Of a stretch of DNA of 27,813 bases, positions 1 to 7,992 are shown one piece after another; positions within the stretch are counted from its first letter, which is position 1, and every line of letters starts with the position of its first letter. Under the pieces are notes generated by a model. The model saw only the letters and a program-made list of their open reading frames with translations. It ran no database searches and had not been told where the DNA came from. Source of the stretch: JANNGZ01 sp031404155 (GTDB lineage: Bacteria; Pseudomonadota; Gammaproteobacteria; Burkholderiales; Burkholderiaceae_C); the NCBI GenBank assembly GCA_031404155.1, contig JANNGZ010000256.1:1-27813 (forward strand), read 5' to 3'. The position numbers and the translations under genes are program-made.

Positions 1-66
1 GTAGAAGCTGGGGTCCGGGCTGAGCTGGAAGGGCGAAGCGCTGAAGCCGAAGCTGGATTCGTACAT
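1..66 (-). CDS. XrtA-associated ATPase, N-terminal fragment (cut by window edge)
   Basis: Only the first 22 codons are present; the gene runs off the left edge. The ATG at 66-64 is followed by MYESSFGFSASPFQL and then SPDPSFY. This opening is characteristic of ExeA/GspA-type AAA ATPases, in particular the XrtA/PEP-CTERM locus ATPase (TIGR03015), which normally begins MY(E/D)..(Y/F)GF....PF.L.PDP. It lies just downstream of the kinase and barrel genes, which is the usual order in XrtA EPS loci. In the family this cytoplasmic ATPase is thought to support EPS assembly or secretion; its exact role is unknown. Identification rests on 22 residues plus context, so the Walker motifs cannot be seen. 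No strong Shine-Dalgarno sequence precedes the ATG. Confidence 0.72.
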   Translation of the reverse strand, partial: MYESSFGFSASPFQLSPDPSFY

Positions 67-129
67 GGAGATCGGCTTGCAAGGTAGACGAAGCCCGCTC
101 CGAGATTCCTTGACATCCCCGGGCGGTGG

Positions 130-145
130 CTCGGCAGGGGCCGAG
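130..145 (-). other. small inverted repeat between barrel gene and ATPase gene
   Basis: CTCGGC and GCCGAG form a 6-bp stem with a 4-base loop in the 92-bp gap after the barrel gene stop at 159. No T-run follows on either strand, so this is at most a weak pause or mRNA-stability hairpin inside the operon. It may be chance in sequence this GC-rich. Confidence 0.25.
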
Positions 146-158
146 ACTCGGGCGGCGC

Positions 159-1748
159 TCAGAACCGATGCAGCAGCGTGGCGATCAGGGCGCTTTCCCG
201 GGTCGGGCCGCTGACCGAGGAGCGAACCACATGGTGCCGTGCGCCCAGCCTCAAGTTGGAGTTCGGGCTGAGCAGTGCCGTGACGCCGCCTCGCAGGACG
301 ACGTCGGTGGTGACCGCGCTCGAACTGACCCCGAGGCCCTCGATTCGCATCCCCCGCACGCCGACGTCGGCGGTAAGTGTGCGCGACAGCCGCCGAAACA
401 ACTCGGCTTCGAGACCGAACTGCTGGTTGTCGGCGTCCAGCGAAGCCGGCGCGAACACGTCGTCCAGGCCGACCAGGCGGGTACGTTTGCGGTAAAAGGC
501 GCCGGCGGTCAGCGTGGTGAGCCGCCCATAGCCGACGACGGTGACCCCGGCCTCTTCCTGGAGCTGCGCATAGGCGGTGTAAAGGTCTAGGGGTGCCGCC
601 AGCGTGGTCGGCAGGTTCAGGTCGCGGATCAGGTTGTTGACCAGGACGCCGCGCTGCGCCGCGTTCGGGAAGCGCGTGGTCAACACGCCGTCAAACAGGC
701 TGCGAACGTCGGCGCTGGGAAAGCCAAGCAGGTGCGAGCCGGTCTGGGCCACGGGTTCGCGGATGGCGCGGGCCATGAATCCAAAGTAGGGCGAGCGGTG
801 CCGAAATTGCAGATCGAAGCCGGCGCCGAAAAAACGCTTCTCCACGCGCGCCTCGAGCGTTGTGCGTTCGGAAGGCAGCCACCGGATGCGCCCACCGAAG
901 ATGTCGTCGGTGCGGTCGATCAGGGAGTAGCGGGTCGACTCCCGGCCCACGGTCGCTCCAAGAGTCAGGGACGGTGCCGGTACGTAGGTGCCGATGAGGC
1001 GCGCGGCGGTTTGTTCCACGATTGAGACCGACGAGTCGTTGTGACGGGTGTCCTCGCGTGTGAGTTCCGCCGTCCAACCGACCGGCAGCGGCTGAAACTC
1101 CAGCCGCACGAGCTGTGCCTGCTCGAGGGCGTCGCGTGCCGGCGTGGTGCCGCCCGGGTCGAGCACCGAGGCGCCGCCGACCCGCCGCGTCCATACATGA
1201 TCCGAGCGCGCGAGCAGATTCAGGCGCGAGGTGAGGCGCCTCTCCACGTAGGGCGTTATCTGGGTTCGCAATGACGAGTAGTCGTTGAACGCGGACGCTG
1301 TGTCCGGCGTGGCCGCATGGGGATTCGCGCGGGCTCGGCCAGCGGAAACGGAGCCGTCCAGAAACAGCCAGCGCTCGATCAACTCGCTGTGCAAGTCGAG
1401 GCGGCCGCGCGGTCGCACCTGCGACGCGCCTTCGGTCCTGGCATACACCACACCCTCGAAACCAAAGCTGCCAGTGAGGGAAACGCGGGAGCCGCGGGAG
1501 GAGATGACCAGGCGTGGGTTGACCGCCAAGACGGCATCTACGCGCGCCTGCTCAACCGCCGAGTAGCCGGCGTTGCTGGTGAGCACCAACGAGGCTTCGA
1601 CCTCGGGGCGAATGCGCAACTGTGCCGCGCCCTCGGTTGGCAGCCCGCTGGCGGCCAGCAGAAGCAACAGCGGCCGCACCGCGCGCCGGCAACCGTGGTG
1701 CCAACGCGCGGTACGCGAAAAAGGGGGGCGGTCAGTATCCATAGCCAT
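159..1748 (-). CDS. XrtA-system outer-membrane beta-barrel protein (TIGR03016-like)
   Basis: A 529-residue protein with an N-terminal signal peptide: an arginine-rich stretch, then PLLLLLAASGL and an Ala-x-Ala-type site (EGAAQ). The body has alternating hydrophobic/polar strands rich in Arg, Thr and Tyr and ends in a terminal Phe (LLHRF), as in outer-membrane barrels. It matches in layout the 'PEP-CTERM system associated protein' family found in XrtA EPS loci, thought to form or support the outer-membrane part of EPS export. Start choice: the upstream in-frame GTG at 1772 would overlap the kinase gene by 41 bp. The ATG at 1748 has a GGTGG element 8 bases upstream and overlaps the kinase stop by 17 bp; the ATG at 1742 is also possible. 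The overlap indicates translational coupling with the kinase. Confidence 0.75.
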   Translation of the reverse strand: MAMDTDRPPFSRTARWHHGCRRAVRPLLLLLAASGLPTEGAAQLRIRPEVEASLVLTSNAGYSAVEQARVDAVLAVNPRLVISSRGSRVSLTGSFGFEGVVYARTEGASQVRPRGRLDLHSELIERWLFLDGSVSAGRARANPHAATPDTASAFNDYSSLRTQITPYVERRLTSRLNLLARSDHVWTRRVGGASVLDPGGTTPARDALEQAQLVRLEFQPLPVGWTAELTREDTRHNDSSVSIVEQTAARLIGTYVPAPSLTLGATVGRESTRYSLIDRTDDIFGGRIRWLPSERTTLEARVEKRFFGAGFDLQFRHRSPYFGFMARAIREPVAQTGSHLLGFPSADVRSLFDGVLTTRFPNAAQRGVLVNNLIRDLNLPTTLAAPLDLYTAYAQLQEEAGVTVVGYGRLTTLTAGAFYRKRTRLVGLDDVFAPASLDADNQQFGLEAELFRRLSRTLTADVGVRGMRIEGLGVSSSAVTTDVVLRGGVTALLSPNSNLRLGARHHVVRSSVSGPTRESALIATLLHRF

Positions 1749-2610
1749 AGCGCGCACCACCCAGAAGCCCACCGGATCGACGGTTCAGCACCGACAGCAC
1801 CACCTCGCATTTTTCGACGGTGGCAAAAGCCTGGGCCACTTCATCGTGCGTCGTCTTCCCACTCTGCACCACCATCAGCACCTGGCCGGTCAGCTGCGCC
1901 AGGATGCGCGCCTCGATGGTCGGCAGCAGCGGCGGGCCATCGAGGAGGATGATCTTGTCCTGGTGTCCGACGACGACTTCTTCGAGCAAGCGCTTCATTT
2001 CGCCGCTGGCGAGCAGTTCAGCGGAATTGGCGCGCGGCGCACCCGACTGCATCACCGAGAGCTTGGGGATGTTGGTGCGCAGCACCACGTCGTGCAGCTT
2101 CAGGTCGCGGTTGGAGAGCAGGTCGAGCAAGCCCAGGTGAGGCTGGAGCCCGAGCCGCGTCGCGATCGACGGCTTGGCCACGTCGGCGTCGATCAGCAAC
2201 ACCGTCTTGTCGATCTCGGCCGCCATGCTCAGCGCCAGGTTGATCGTGCAGAAGGTCTTGCCTTCGCCGGGCAGCGCGCTGGTCACGAAGATGAGGTTGC
2301 CCCGCGCCACGCGCGAGGCACCGAAGGCGTTGGCCAGCAAAGGCTGCTTGACGGCGCGGAACTCGCGTTCGAGTTTGTATTCGGTGTGGTTTGGCACCAT
2401 GTAGTTGGCCGCCGCCAGTGCGCCCAGGTCGAGCGCAACGAGCTCAAAGAGCGCGTCGTCGCTTGAGTTCGCCGGCACCGGCGCTTGACGCGGCGCCACG
2501 AAGGCCGGCGCCGGCGGCGTCGGGCGTGCCGGTTCGGGGACATCGGCCACCTCGATCCCCGCTTCGCGAAGTTGCGTCAACCGCCGGGCCGCCTGTTCGA
2601 TGATGCTCAT
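1732..2610 (-). CDS. EPS tyrosine autokinase, XrtA-associated (BY-kinase ATPase domain)
   Basis: A 292-residue cytoplasmic P-loop protein. Walker A is ALPGEGKTF (about 112-120), Walker A' is VLLIDADVAKP (about 137-147) and Walker B is ILLDGPP (about 221-227). This is the BY-kinase/MinD-like pattern. The tail ends in a short tyrosine cluster, RYGYGY, the usual autophosphorylation region. There is no fused membrane adaptor; the neighbouring chain-length protein would supply it, as in split kinase/adaptor pairs of XrtA loci (TIGR03018). By family knowledge it cycles between phosphorylated and dephosphorylated forms to control polymer length and export. A proline/alanine-rich segment (about 25-48) is probably a flexible linker. 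It starts 22 bp after the chain-length gene stop, and its 3' end overlaps the barrel gene start. Confidence 0.88.
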   Translation of the reverse strand: MSIIEQAARRLTQLREAGIEVADVPEPARPTPPAPAFVAPRQAPVPANSSDDALFELVALDLGALAAANYMVPNHTEYKLEREFRAVKQPLLANAFGASRVARGNLIFVTSALPGEGKTFCTINLALSMAAEIDKTVLLIDADVAKPSIATRLGLQPHLGLLDLLSNRDLKLHDVVLRTNIPKLSVMQSGAPRANSAELLASGEMKRLLEEVVVGHQDKIILLDGPPLLPTIEARILAQLTGQVLMVVQSGKTTHDEVAQAFATVEKCEVVLSVLNRRSGGLLGGARYGYGY

Positions 2611-2632
2611 GAATTTGCCGGTATCGCTGGGC

Positions 2633-4177
2633 TTAAGACCTGCCGCTGGTCACGACCCAGCCCACCCAGGCCAGGTTCGCCACCAGGAACAGGGTGGTCA
2701 CGCCGGCGAAGCGGGCGATTTCCATGCGCCGAGCCTGTTTGGCCGCAGCGTCGAAGACGGTGCCGATGCTGCCAAGCACCGGGCGCTTGCTCGCACGCAG
2801 CAACTGGGCCTCGTTGGACAGGGTCGGGAAGACGAAGGTCAGGCCGAGTGCCGCCACAAGGCCGATGCAGATCGCGCCCGCCACCCCGGCCATCGCCAGC
2901 ACGGCACGCGACGGGAACACCGCCTTCTGGTTGACCGATGCCGGTTCGATGATTCGAAATTCGGCCAGCTGCGACGAGTCGTCCAGCTTGCTGCTGAGTG
3001 CCGCCGACTCGCGCCGCTCAACCAGTTGCGCATAGTTCTTGCGGATGACGTCGTAGTCGCGATTCAGCTGCGCCAGCTCCGCCTCCACCTGCGGCATCTT
3101 CGAGGCTTGGCTGCGCACCGCCTCCAGCCGACCCTGCTGCGCCCCCAGCTGCGAACGCAGCGAGGCCACCTGCGCCTCGGCGGTCGCCAGCGACATGCGC
3201 AATTGCTGAAACACCGGGTTGGTGGCCGCCGCGGTCGGCCCGACACGCCGCGCCGCCACAGCAGTCTCCTCGCGCCGCTGCGCCTCCATCTGCGCGATGG
3301 TGCGGCGAGCGGAGATAACGTCGGGGTGTTCGTCGGTGAAACGGCGCATCAGGTCGTCGAGCAACCTGCGTTGCGCTTCGAGCCGCATTTCAGCCTCGGT
3401 GGGTGGCGCCGCCGGCCGCGCGGGCAGAGCCTCCGCAGGGAGCTGCGGCAGTTCGGTCTGCAACTCTCGCTTGAGCGCTTCGCGTGACTGCTCCGCAGCT
3501 CCGAGTTCGAGACGCAGGCGGTTGACTTCGTCGGAGGTTGCGGCCATGCGCGCAAAGAAGTCCTGGTTCGTGGCCCCCGAGACACCGAAGTTTTTGACCT
3601 TGAACTCCTTGAGCCGGTTCTCGGCTTCGGCGAGCTTGCCCTCGTACTCGGCGATCTGGGTGCCGATGAACTCGCGCGCCTGCAGCGAATCCTGGCGCTT
3701 GGAGGTCGTGCTCGACTCGACAAACAGCTCGACCAGCGAGTGCACCAGCTTGCGCGCGCGCACCGGGTCGTTGTCCTTGTAGGCGATCGTGTAGAGGTTG
3801 CCCTGCGGGCTGCCTTCGAGGCGGATCGACGTGACCAGCTTGGCGGCGATGCGTTCGCGCTCGCCCGCCGGCGTCGAGGCGCTGACAAAGCCCAGCGGCT
3901 CGACCAGCTTATCGATGCGGGGGTAGGTGATCAGGGTGCGCGCGAGCATGCGCACCTGCTGGTCGATGTCCGGCTGCGCGGCCAGTTCGCGCATCAGCGG
4001 CTTGAGCACGGTCTGGGTGTTGACATGGACCCGCGCGGTGGCTTCCCAGCGGTCGCGGTAGAACTGCAGGCCGCCGGCCACGACGACCCCGACCACCAGG
4101 GCCGCGCCAACGCCGACCCAGCGATAACGCCAGGCATCCTGCGCCCGCGCCAGCCCCAGGCGTACCGCTTCATGCAT
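2633..4177 (-). CDS. Polysaccharide chain-length determinant / kinase adaptor (Wzz, GNVR domain)
   Basis: A 514-residue inner-membrane protein. A first membrane segment lies near the N-terminus (about residues 20-42, VGVGAALVVGVVVAGGLQFY), followed by a Wzz-type periplasmic region (DRWEATARVHVNT) and a long coiled-coil region rich in Glu, Arg and Gln (about 160-380). A second membrane segment (about 425-447, AVLAMAGVAGAICIGLVAAL) follows, with a third hydrophobic stretch at the C-terminus (FAGVTTLFLVANLAWVGWVV). Length and layout fit the XrtA-associated chain-length family (TIGR03007). It would set polymer length and act as the membrane partner of the separate kinase just downstream. The gene starts 3 bp after the export lipoprotein stop, so the two are probably co-translated. 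The extra C-terminal membrane segment is typical of this family rather than of enteric Wzz. Confidence 0.88.
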   Translation of the reverse strand: MHEAVRLGLARAQDAWRYRWVGVGAALVVGVVVAGGLQFYRDRWEATARVHVNTQTVLKPLMRELAAQPDIDQQVRMLARTLITYPRIDKLVEPLGFVSASTPAGERERIAAKLVTSIRLEGSPQGNLYTIAYKDNDPVRARKLVHSLVELFVESSTTSKRQDSLQAREFIGTQIAEYEGKLAEAENRLKEFKVKNFGVSGATNQDFFARMAATSDEVNRLRLELGAAEQSREALKRELQTELPQLPAEALPARPAAPPTEAEMRLEAQRRLLDDLMRRFTDEHPDVISARRTIAQMEAQRREETAVAARRVGPTAAATNPVFQQLRMSLATAEAQVASLRSQLGAQQGRLEAVRSQASKMPQVEAELAQLNRDYDVIRKNYAQLVERRESAALSSKLDDSSQLAEFRIIEPASVNQKAVFPSRAVLAMAGVAGAICIGLVAALGLTFVFPTLSNEAQLLRASKRPVLGSIGTVFDAAAKQARRMEIARFAGVTTLFLVANLAWVGWVVTSGRS

Positions 4178-4180
4178 GGG

Positions 4181-4816
4181 TCAGAACCAGCTCTGCGGCA
4201 CGATGATGATGTCGCCGGGCAGCATCGGCGAGTTGGCCGAAATGTCGCCGCGCTTGAGCAGGTCTTTCAGGCGCAGGCTGTACTGCTTGCCCCCCTCGGC
4301 GCCACGCACCAGCACCGCGGCGTTGCCGTCGGCGTAGTCGGTGAGCCCGCCCACCTGGATCATCACGTCAAGCACCGTCATGTTCTGCCGGAACGGCACC
4401 GCCTGTGGCCGCGCGGCTTCGCCGACGATGCGAATCTGCTCGCTGAAGGTGCCGTTGAAGCCGCCGACCACGACGGTGACCGACGGGTCCTTGATCACCT
4501 TCGACAACCCGGCTTCGAGTTCCTTGGACAGCGCGGTGGCGTTGCGCCCGGCCGCGACCACGTCGTTGAGCAGGGGCATCGAGATGCGGCCGTCGGGGCG
4601 CACGGTGACCGTGGTGGAGAGTTCGGGGTTGCGCCAGACAGTGATGTTGAGCACATCCAGCGGCCCGATCAGGTAGGGCTTGTCCTGCGACGCGGCGGTA
4701 GACGGGGCGGCCGGGTAGCCGCTGCTGCCCGCGCAGCCAGCGAGCACCGAGACGGCCAATGCCGCCGCCGCCAGGAACAGGGCTTTCACGAAGTTCGCCG
4801 AAGGTCCAGATCTCAT
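4181..4816 (-). CDS. EPS export outer-membrane lipoprotein (Wza-like, poly_export + SLBB)
   Basis: A 211-residue lipoprotein. The signal peptide ends in lipobox LAGC with lipidated Cys28. A polysaccharide-export domain follows (PYLIGPLDVLNITVWRNPEL; VRPDGRISMPLL; DPSVTVVVGGFNG) and then an SLBB-like part (VLDVMIQVGGLTDYADG). It ends PGDIIIVPQSWF, typical of XrtA-type exporters (TIGR03027). It is shorter than E. coli Wza (about 380), lacking the second SLBB region and the C-terminal transmembrane helix, so the neighbouring barrel protein probably completes the outer-membrane channel. GGAG lies 7 bases before the ATG, a good ribosome site. It is the first gene after a 151-bp gap, so a promoter for the export genes may lie there, though none is clear by eye. 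Confidence 0.9.
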   Translation of the reverse strand: MRSGPSANFVKALFLAAAALAVSVLAGCAGSSGYPAAPSTAASQDKPYLIGPLDVLNITVWRNPELSTTVTVRPDGRISMPLLNDVVAAGRNATALSKELEAGLSKVIKDPSVTVVVGGFNGTFSEQIRIVGEAARPQAVPFRQNMTVLDVMIQVGGLTDYADGNAAVLVRGAEGGKQYSLRLKDLLKRGDISANSPMLPGDIIIVPQSWF

Positions 4817-4967
4817 TTCAATGCTCCAAACGTGGCCGGTGGATTCGCCCTGCCCGGCGCCCCATCGTCGCGACGGGAGCTCAGGCGCTGCACGCCTCCG
4901 TCGCGGTCAGGCCGACCGCTTGATGCGATCGCGAGACTCCCAACCCCGTCGGAGAACTTGTAAACGA

Positions 4968-5939
4968 TTATGTCGGCTTTGCGGAGGAAGCCGACATCCC
5001 ACGGTTGAGGGTGTCGCCTTGGCGCACACGCGCGGCAAAGGTGACCGAGGTGCAGCAAAGTTGCTCGGCCGGATAGCGCTGGAACTGCGGCGCAATCGGC
5101 AATTGCTCGAGCCGGTCGAGCAGGCGCTGCTGCGGCCGCTGCTGGTCCAGGATGACGTCGAGGCTTGCGGCGCCTGCCGCATCGGTGAAGTCGACCGGGC
5201 GCAGCCGGTTCTGGTAGAGCAGGTCGTTGTTCCACCAGCGCCACTGTCTGTCGGAATAGCGCAGGTAGTGGATCGGTGTGATCGAGATGTCGAAGTAGGC
5301 ATAGTGGTCGCCGCAGTTGACGCTGTGCAACGCCACGCCCTCGGGGCCGAGCACGCGACGCGCCTCATGCATCAGCGCGCCGAGCACCTCAGGCGAAACA
5401 TGTTCGAGCACGCTGTTGGAGAACACCAGCGCCACGCTGTGGTCGTCCAGGCCGGTGGCCGTGGCGTCGGCCGGGGCGCGGTAGACGATGCCCGCGCGCT
5501 CGAGCACCGCGTCGCCAGTCTCGGCGCGCAGCAAATGCTGCCAGCGCTGCCGCACCTCGGCCTGCGACTGGCCGCTGGCCTCGGCAATCGCCGGCAGGTG
5601 TTTTTCCAGGTGCTCCAAGGTCGGGCGCACCGCCTGCACCCGAAGGTGGCGATGGAGGTCGAAGGTGTGGCAGCGGCGTGCCCCTGCGAGGGCGTAACAC
5701 AGGGGGAACACCGGCAGCCAGCCGGTGCCGATTTCGACCAGGTCGCGGCCTCTGAGGTCGATGCCCAGGTCGCGCAGCACCTGGGCGTGCACCAGCCAGT
5801 CGTCCGCGAACTTGCTGTCGAGATGGGCCGCAGCGTTGCGGCGACCCCCCAGAACCTGTTGCAGCCGGTCGTTCAGCACGGTCCCACCAGGCAGGCGCGA
5901 GAGCGCACCCTGCACACAGGCCTTGATTCTCCAGTCCAT
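4968..5939 (-). CDS. Class I SAM-dependent methyltransferase
   Basis: A 323-residue protein with a Rossmann-type methyltransferase core: motif I LVEIGTGWLPVFPL (about 67-80), acidic end of beta-2 at HTFDL (Asp94), and a later SVLEHVSPEVLGALMHEARRV segment like the post-II region of class I enzymes. No signal peptide or membrane segment is seen, so it is cytoplasmic and may O- or N-methylate a sugar nucleotide or lipid-linked intermediate. The substrate cannot be told from sequence. The start is supported by AGGAG 5 bases upstream of the ATG. It is the last gene of the tailoring block before the export genes. Its final codons and TAA lie inside a 10-bp-stem hairpin. Confidence 0.78.
   Translation of the reverse strand: MDWRIKACVQGALSRLPGGTVLNDRLQQVLGGRRNAAAHLDSKFADDWLVHAQVLRDLGIDLRGRDLVEIGTGWLPVFPLCYALAGARRCHTFDLHRHLRVQAVRPTLEHLEKHLPAIAEASGQSQAEVRQRWQHLLRAETGDAVLERAGIVYRAPADATATGLDDHSVALVFSNSVLEHVSPEVLGALMHEARRVLGPEGVALHSVNCGDHYAYFDISITPIHYLRYSDRQWRWWNNDLLYQNRLRPVDFTDAAGAASLDVILDQQRPQQRLLDRLEQLPIAPQFQRYPAEQLCCTSVTFAARVRQGDTLNRGMSASSAKPT
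4970..4997 (-). terminator. Hairpin overlapping the methyltransferase stop codon, terminator-like
   Basis: ATGTCGGCTT at 4970-4979 and AAGCCGACAT at 4988-4997 form a perfect 10-bp stem with an 8-base loop. On the minus strand the stem covers the last codons and part of the TAA stop (4970-4968), followed by AATCGTTTAC, which is only moderately T-rich. It may be a weak intrinsic terminator, or a 3'-end stabiliser separating the tailoring genes from the export genes. Confidence 0.45.
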
Positions 5940-5977
5940 ACTGCTCCTCGATAACGGGCGCGCGGAAGTGACCGCGC

Positions 5978-7339
5978 TCAGTTCTTGGTGATCGGTCGGG
6001 CGCCGCTGAAGCCTTCACCGGCGAGCGCAAACGGCTCTGCGCTCACCGCGCTGTCGGGTGCCGGCACGGCCACGGCAGCCCGCGCGCGGGTCATCGCCGA
6101 CACCAGCATCTTGAAGCTGTGGTGGTCGGGGCCGATCGCGCTCAACACCGACGCATCCACCACCTGAACCGGCGCGTCCGCGCTGTTGACGCCGGTGGCT
6201 TTCAGCGCGGCCATATCGACCGAGTGGTGCAGGTGAATGCCCGGTATATGCATCTCGGGGCGGCGTGAAAGCTGCACCCTGTCACACGGCACATCACGGC
6301 GCGCGGCGTCGGTGGCGGCGGCGATGCGGTTGCTACGCGGCTGCAAGGGCGTGGCCTCGCCCTCACGCCAGACATACGCATCGGAAACGAGCACCTGCGC
6401 GTAGACGCTTTGGCGCGCGGCATCCGGCCACAGGCCGAAGCGGTTGAAGAGCGCTTCGGCGAGCAGGCCCGGTGACAGGCGCCGCGCGATCTTGGCGATG
6501 GCGCTGCCGGTCGGCAGGCCGAACACCGCCCGTTGTTCGATGCCGAAGTCGAGCTCGCGAAACGCGAAGCGCGCGGGGCGCAAGGAGTACAAAGCGTTGG
6601 CGCCCGGGTTGCTGCTGACCTCGGTGGCGCCGGTGTGGCCGCGGGCGTTGGCGCCGAGGTCGGCAGCGGCGCCTTCAGCGGCATTTTCAGAGTACCGCGC
6701 GGGCAAGAACATGCCATCCCAACCCCGCGTGGCGCGTGGCACGGGCAGGCCGTCCGCCTGCCCGACATAACAGAACACATGGTCCGACACCACCGGCCGG
6801 CGCAACTTGGCACCGAGCGAGCGTTCGAGCAAGGCCGGCGTGTGCAGCACGCCGGCCGCGACCCACAAGCGGCGGGCACGGATCACGCGGCCGCCGGCAT
6901 GAACCTCGACACCACGCTCGCCGATGCTGAAGCGTTCGGCCAACTCCGGCCGCAGCGTCAAACGGCCCCCGCGAGCCGCGCTCAGGCGGCGCAATTCGCG
7001 GCGCGGCCGGATCGGCCGCCACGGCACAAAGATGCCGGGCGTGCCCAGCCGCTCGCGGATCGGGGTGTGGGGGTAGAAACACGCAAAGGTGGCGGCGAAA
7101 TCTTCGTCGCTGGTGGCGCCGAAATTGCAGCGCCAGCCGGTGGGGATGACCCCATGCCAATCGTTGCCCAGGCCGCCGGCGCCGAGGTACGCGCAGGGCA
7201 CCGTGCGCCGCGCGTCGTAGTAGCTGAACCGCCCCGCCGAGGGCCCGGTGAGCACGAGCACGCTGGCGCTGTGCTCCAGGCCGATCACAGCGCCGAGCGC
7301 GGCGAGGCCGGAGCCGATCACGACATCTTCGAAATCCAT
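5978..7339 (-). CDS. GMC-like FAD-dependent oxidoreductase
   Basis: A 453-residue protein. The N-terminus, DFEDVVIGSGLAALGAVIGL, is a dinucleotide-binding beta-alpha-beta unit with GxGxxxxG at residues 9-16. The C-terminal part (VQVVDASVLSAIGPDHHS, then FKMLVSAMTRARAAV) resembles the closing segment of GMC oxidoreductases, including a histidine where the catalytic His sits. It is shorter than typical GMC enzymes (500-600). The end of beta-2 reads VLVLTG, lacking the acidic residue that usually binds the FAD ribose. It probably oxidises an alcohol group of a sugar or lipid-linked intermediate; substrate unknown. The ATG at 7339 was chosen because it begins the Rossmann strand; longer in-frame readings run into the previous gene. 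It overlaps that gene by 22 bp, so the two are coupled. Confidence 0.72.
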   Translation of the reverse strand: MDFEDVVIGSGLAALGAVIGLEHSASVLVLTGPSAGRFSYYDARRTVPCAYLGAGGLGNDWHGVIPTGWRCNFGATSDEDFAATFACFYPHTPIRERLGTPGIFVPWRPIRPRRELRRLSAARGGRLTLRPELAERFSIGERGVEVHAGGRVIRARRLWVAAGVLHTPALLERSLGAKLRRPVVSDHVFCYVGQADGLPVPRATRGWDGMFLPARYSENAAEGAAADLGANARGHTGATEVSSNPGANALYSLRPARFAFRELDFGIEQRAVFGLPTGSAIAKIARRLSPGLLAEALFNRFGLWPDAARQSVYAQVLVSDAYVWREGEATPLQPRSNRIAAATDAARRDVPCDRVQLSRRPEMHIPGIHLHHSVDMAALKATGVNSADAPVQVVDASVLSAIGPDHHSFKMLVSAMTRARAAVAVPAPDSAVSAEPFALAGEGFSGARPITKN

Positions 7340-7992
7340 AAGCGGTTGCTGAGGTAGGTGTAGCCGTACCAGCGCATGCCCAGGGCACGCAGAATCAGGT
7401 CGAGCGGCCTGAGCAAACAAGGGTGGCGACCCGCGAGTGTGAGCAGCACGCCGTAGACCTCGAAAAGGCGGCTTTCGAGGGTGCCGGCGAACGGCCGCTC
7501 GACGATGTCGAACAACTGGCGCGTGCGTGCCGCACTGGCCGGCCACGAGCGCGCGGTCATGAACTGCGACAGCGCTTCGATCGAGGTGGCAATGTTGGCG
7601 CCCGAGGGCAGCTCCGACGGATGGGTGTAGACCAGGCCGAGCGTGAGCACCCGGCCTTGCGGCAGCGCCAACGCAGCCCGCTCGGCAGCACGCTTGACTC
7701 GCGGGTAGTCGTAGCAAGCGGTGGTGGTGTCGACAATGGTCGAGGCGGAAGAAACGTAGACCAGCTCGCGCACACCCGCGGCTTGCAGGCGCGCCAGCAT
7801 CGCGAGGTTTTCGCCTTCACGCCGCGAGTACGAAAGGATCCAGACCCGGTCGCCGGCGCTGAACTTGAATGCATTGATCTCGGCATGGCCGATCGCCGCC
7901 GCCGCCCAGCCCGCCACCGCTGGCTGCGCCGCAAGCGCCTTCCAAACCCTGGAGCCGCTGCCGAGCACGATCTCGCGCGCGGCTTCAGGCAT
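7318..7992 (-). CDS. Short NAD-dependent epimerase/dehydratase-like protein
   Basis: A 224-residue SDR-like protein. The N-terminal REIVLGSGSRVWKAL is a degenerate nucleotide-binding loop (GxGxxx, lacking the last Gly). The strand VRELVYVSSASTIV provides the conserved Ser region, and YDYPRVKRAAERAAL contains the YxxxK catalytic pair. It is much shorter than extended SDR sugar epimerases (about 310-340) and may lack a full substrate lobe. It overlaps the aldo/keto reductase stop by 8 bp and the GMC gene start by 22 bp, so the three are made together and may act in one redox sequence on a sugar. An upstream GTG or ATG would extend it into the aldo/keto reductase gene, and the added residues look non-native. 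A non-catalytic role is possible. Confidence 0.65.
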   Translation of the reverse strand: MPEAAREIVLGSGSRVWKALAAQPAVAGWAAAAIGHAEINAFKFSAGDRVWILSYSRREGENLAMLARLQAAGVRELVYVSSASTIVDTTTACYDYPRVKRAAERAALALPQGRVLTLGLVYTHPSELPSGANIATSIEALSQFMTARSWPASAARTRQLFDIVERPFAGTLESRLFEVYGVLLTLAGRHPCLLRPLDLILRALGMRWYGYTYLSNRLWISKMS

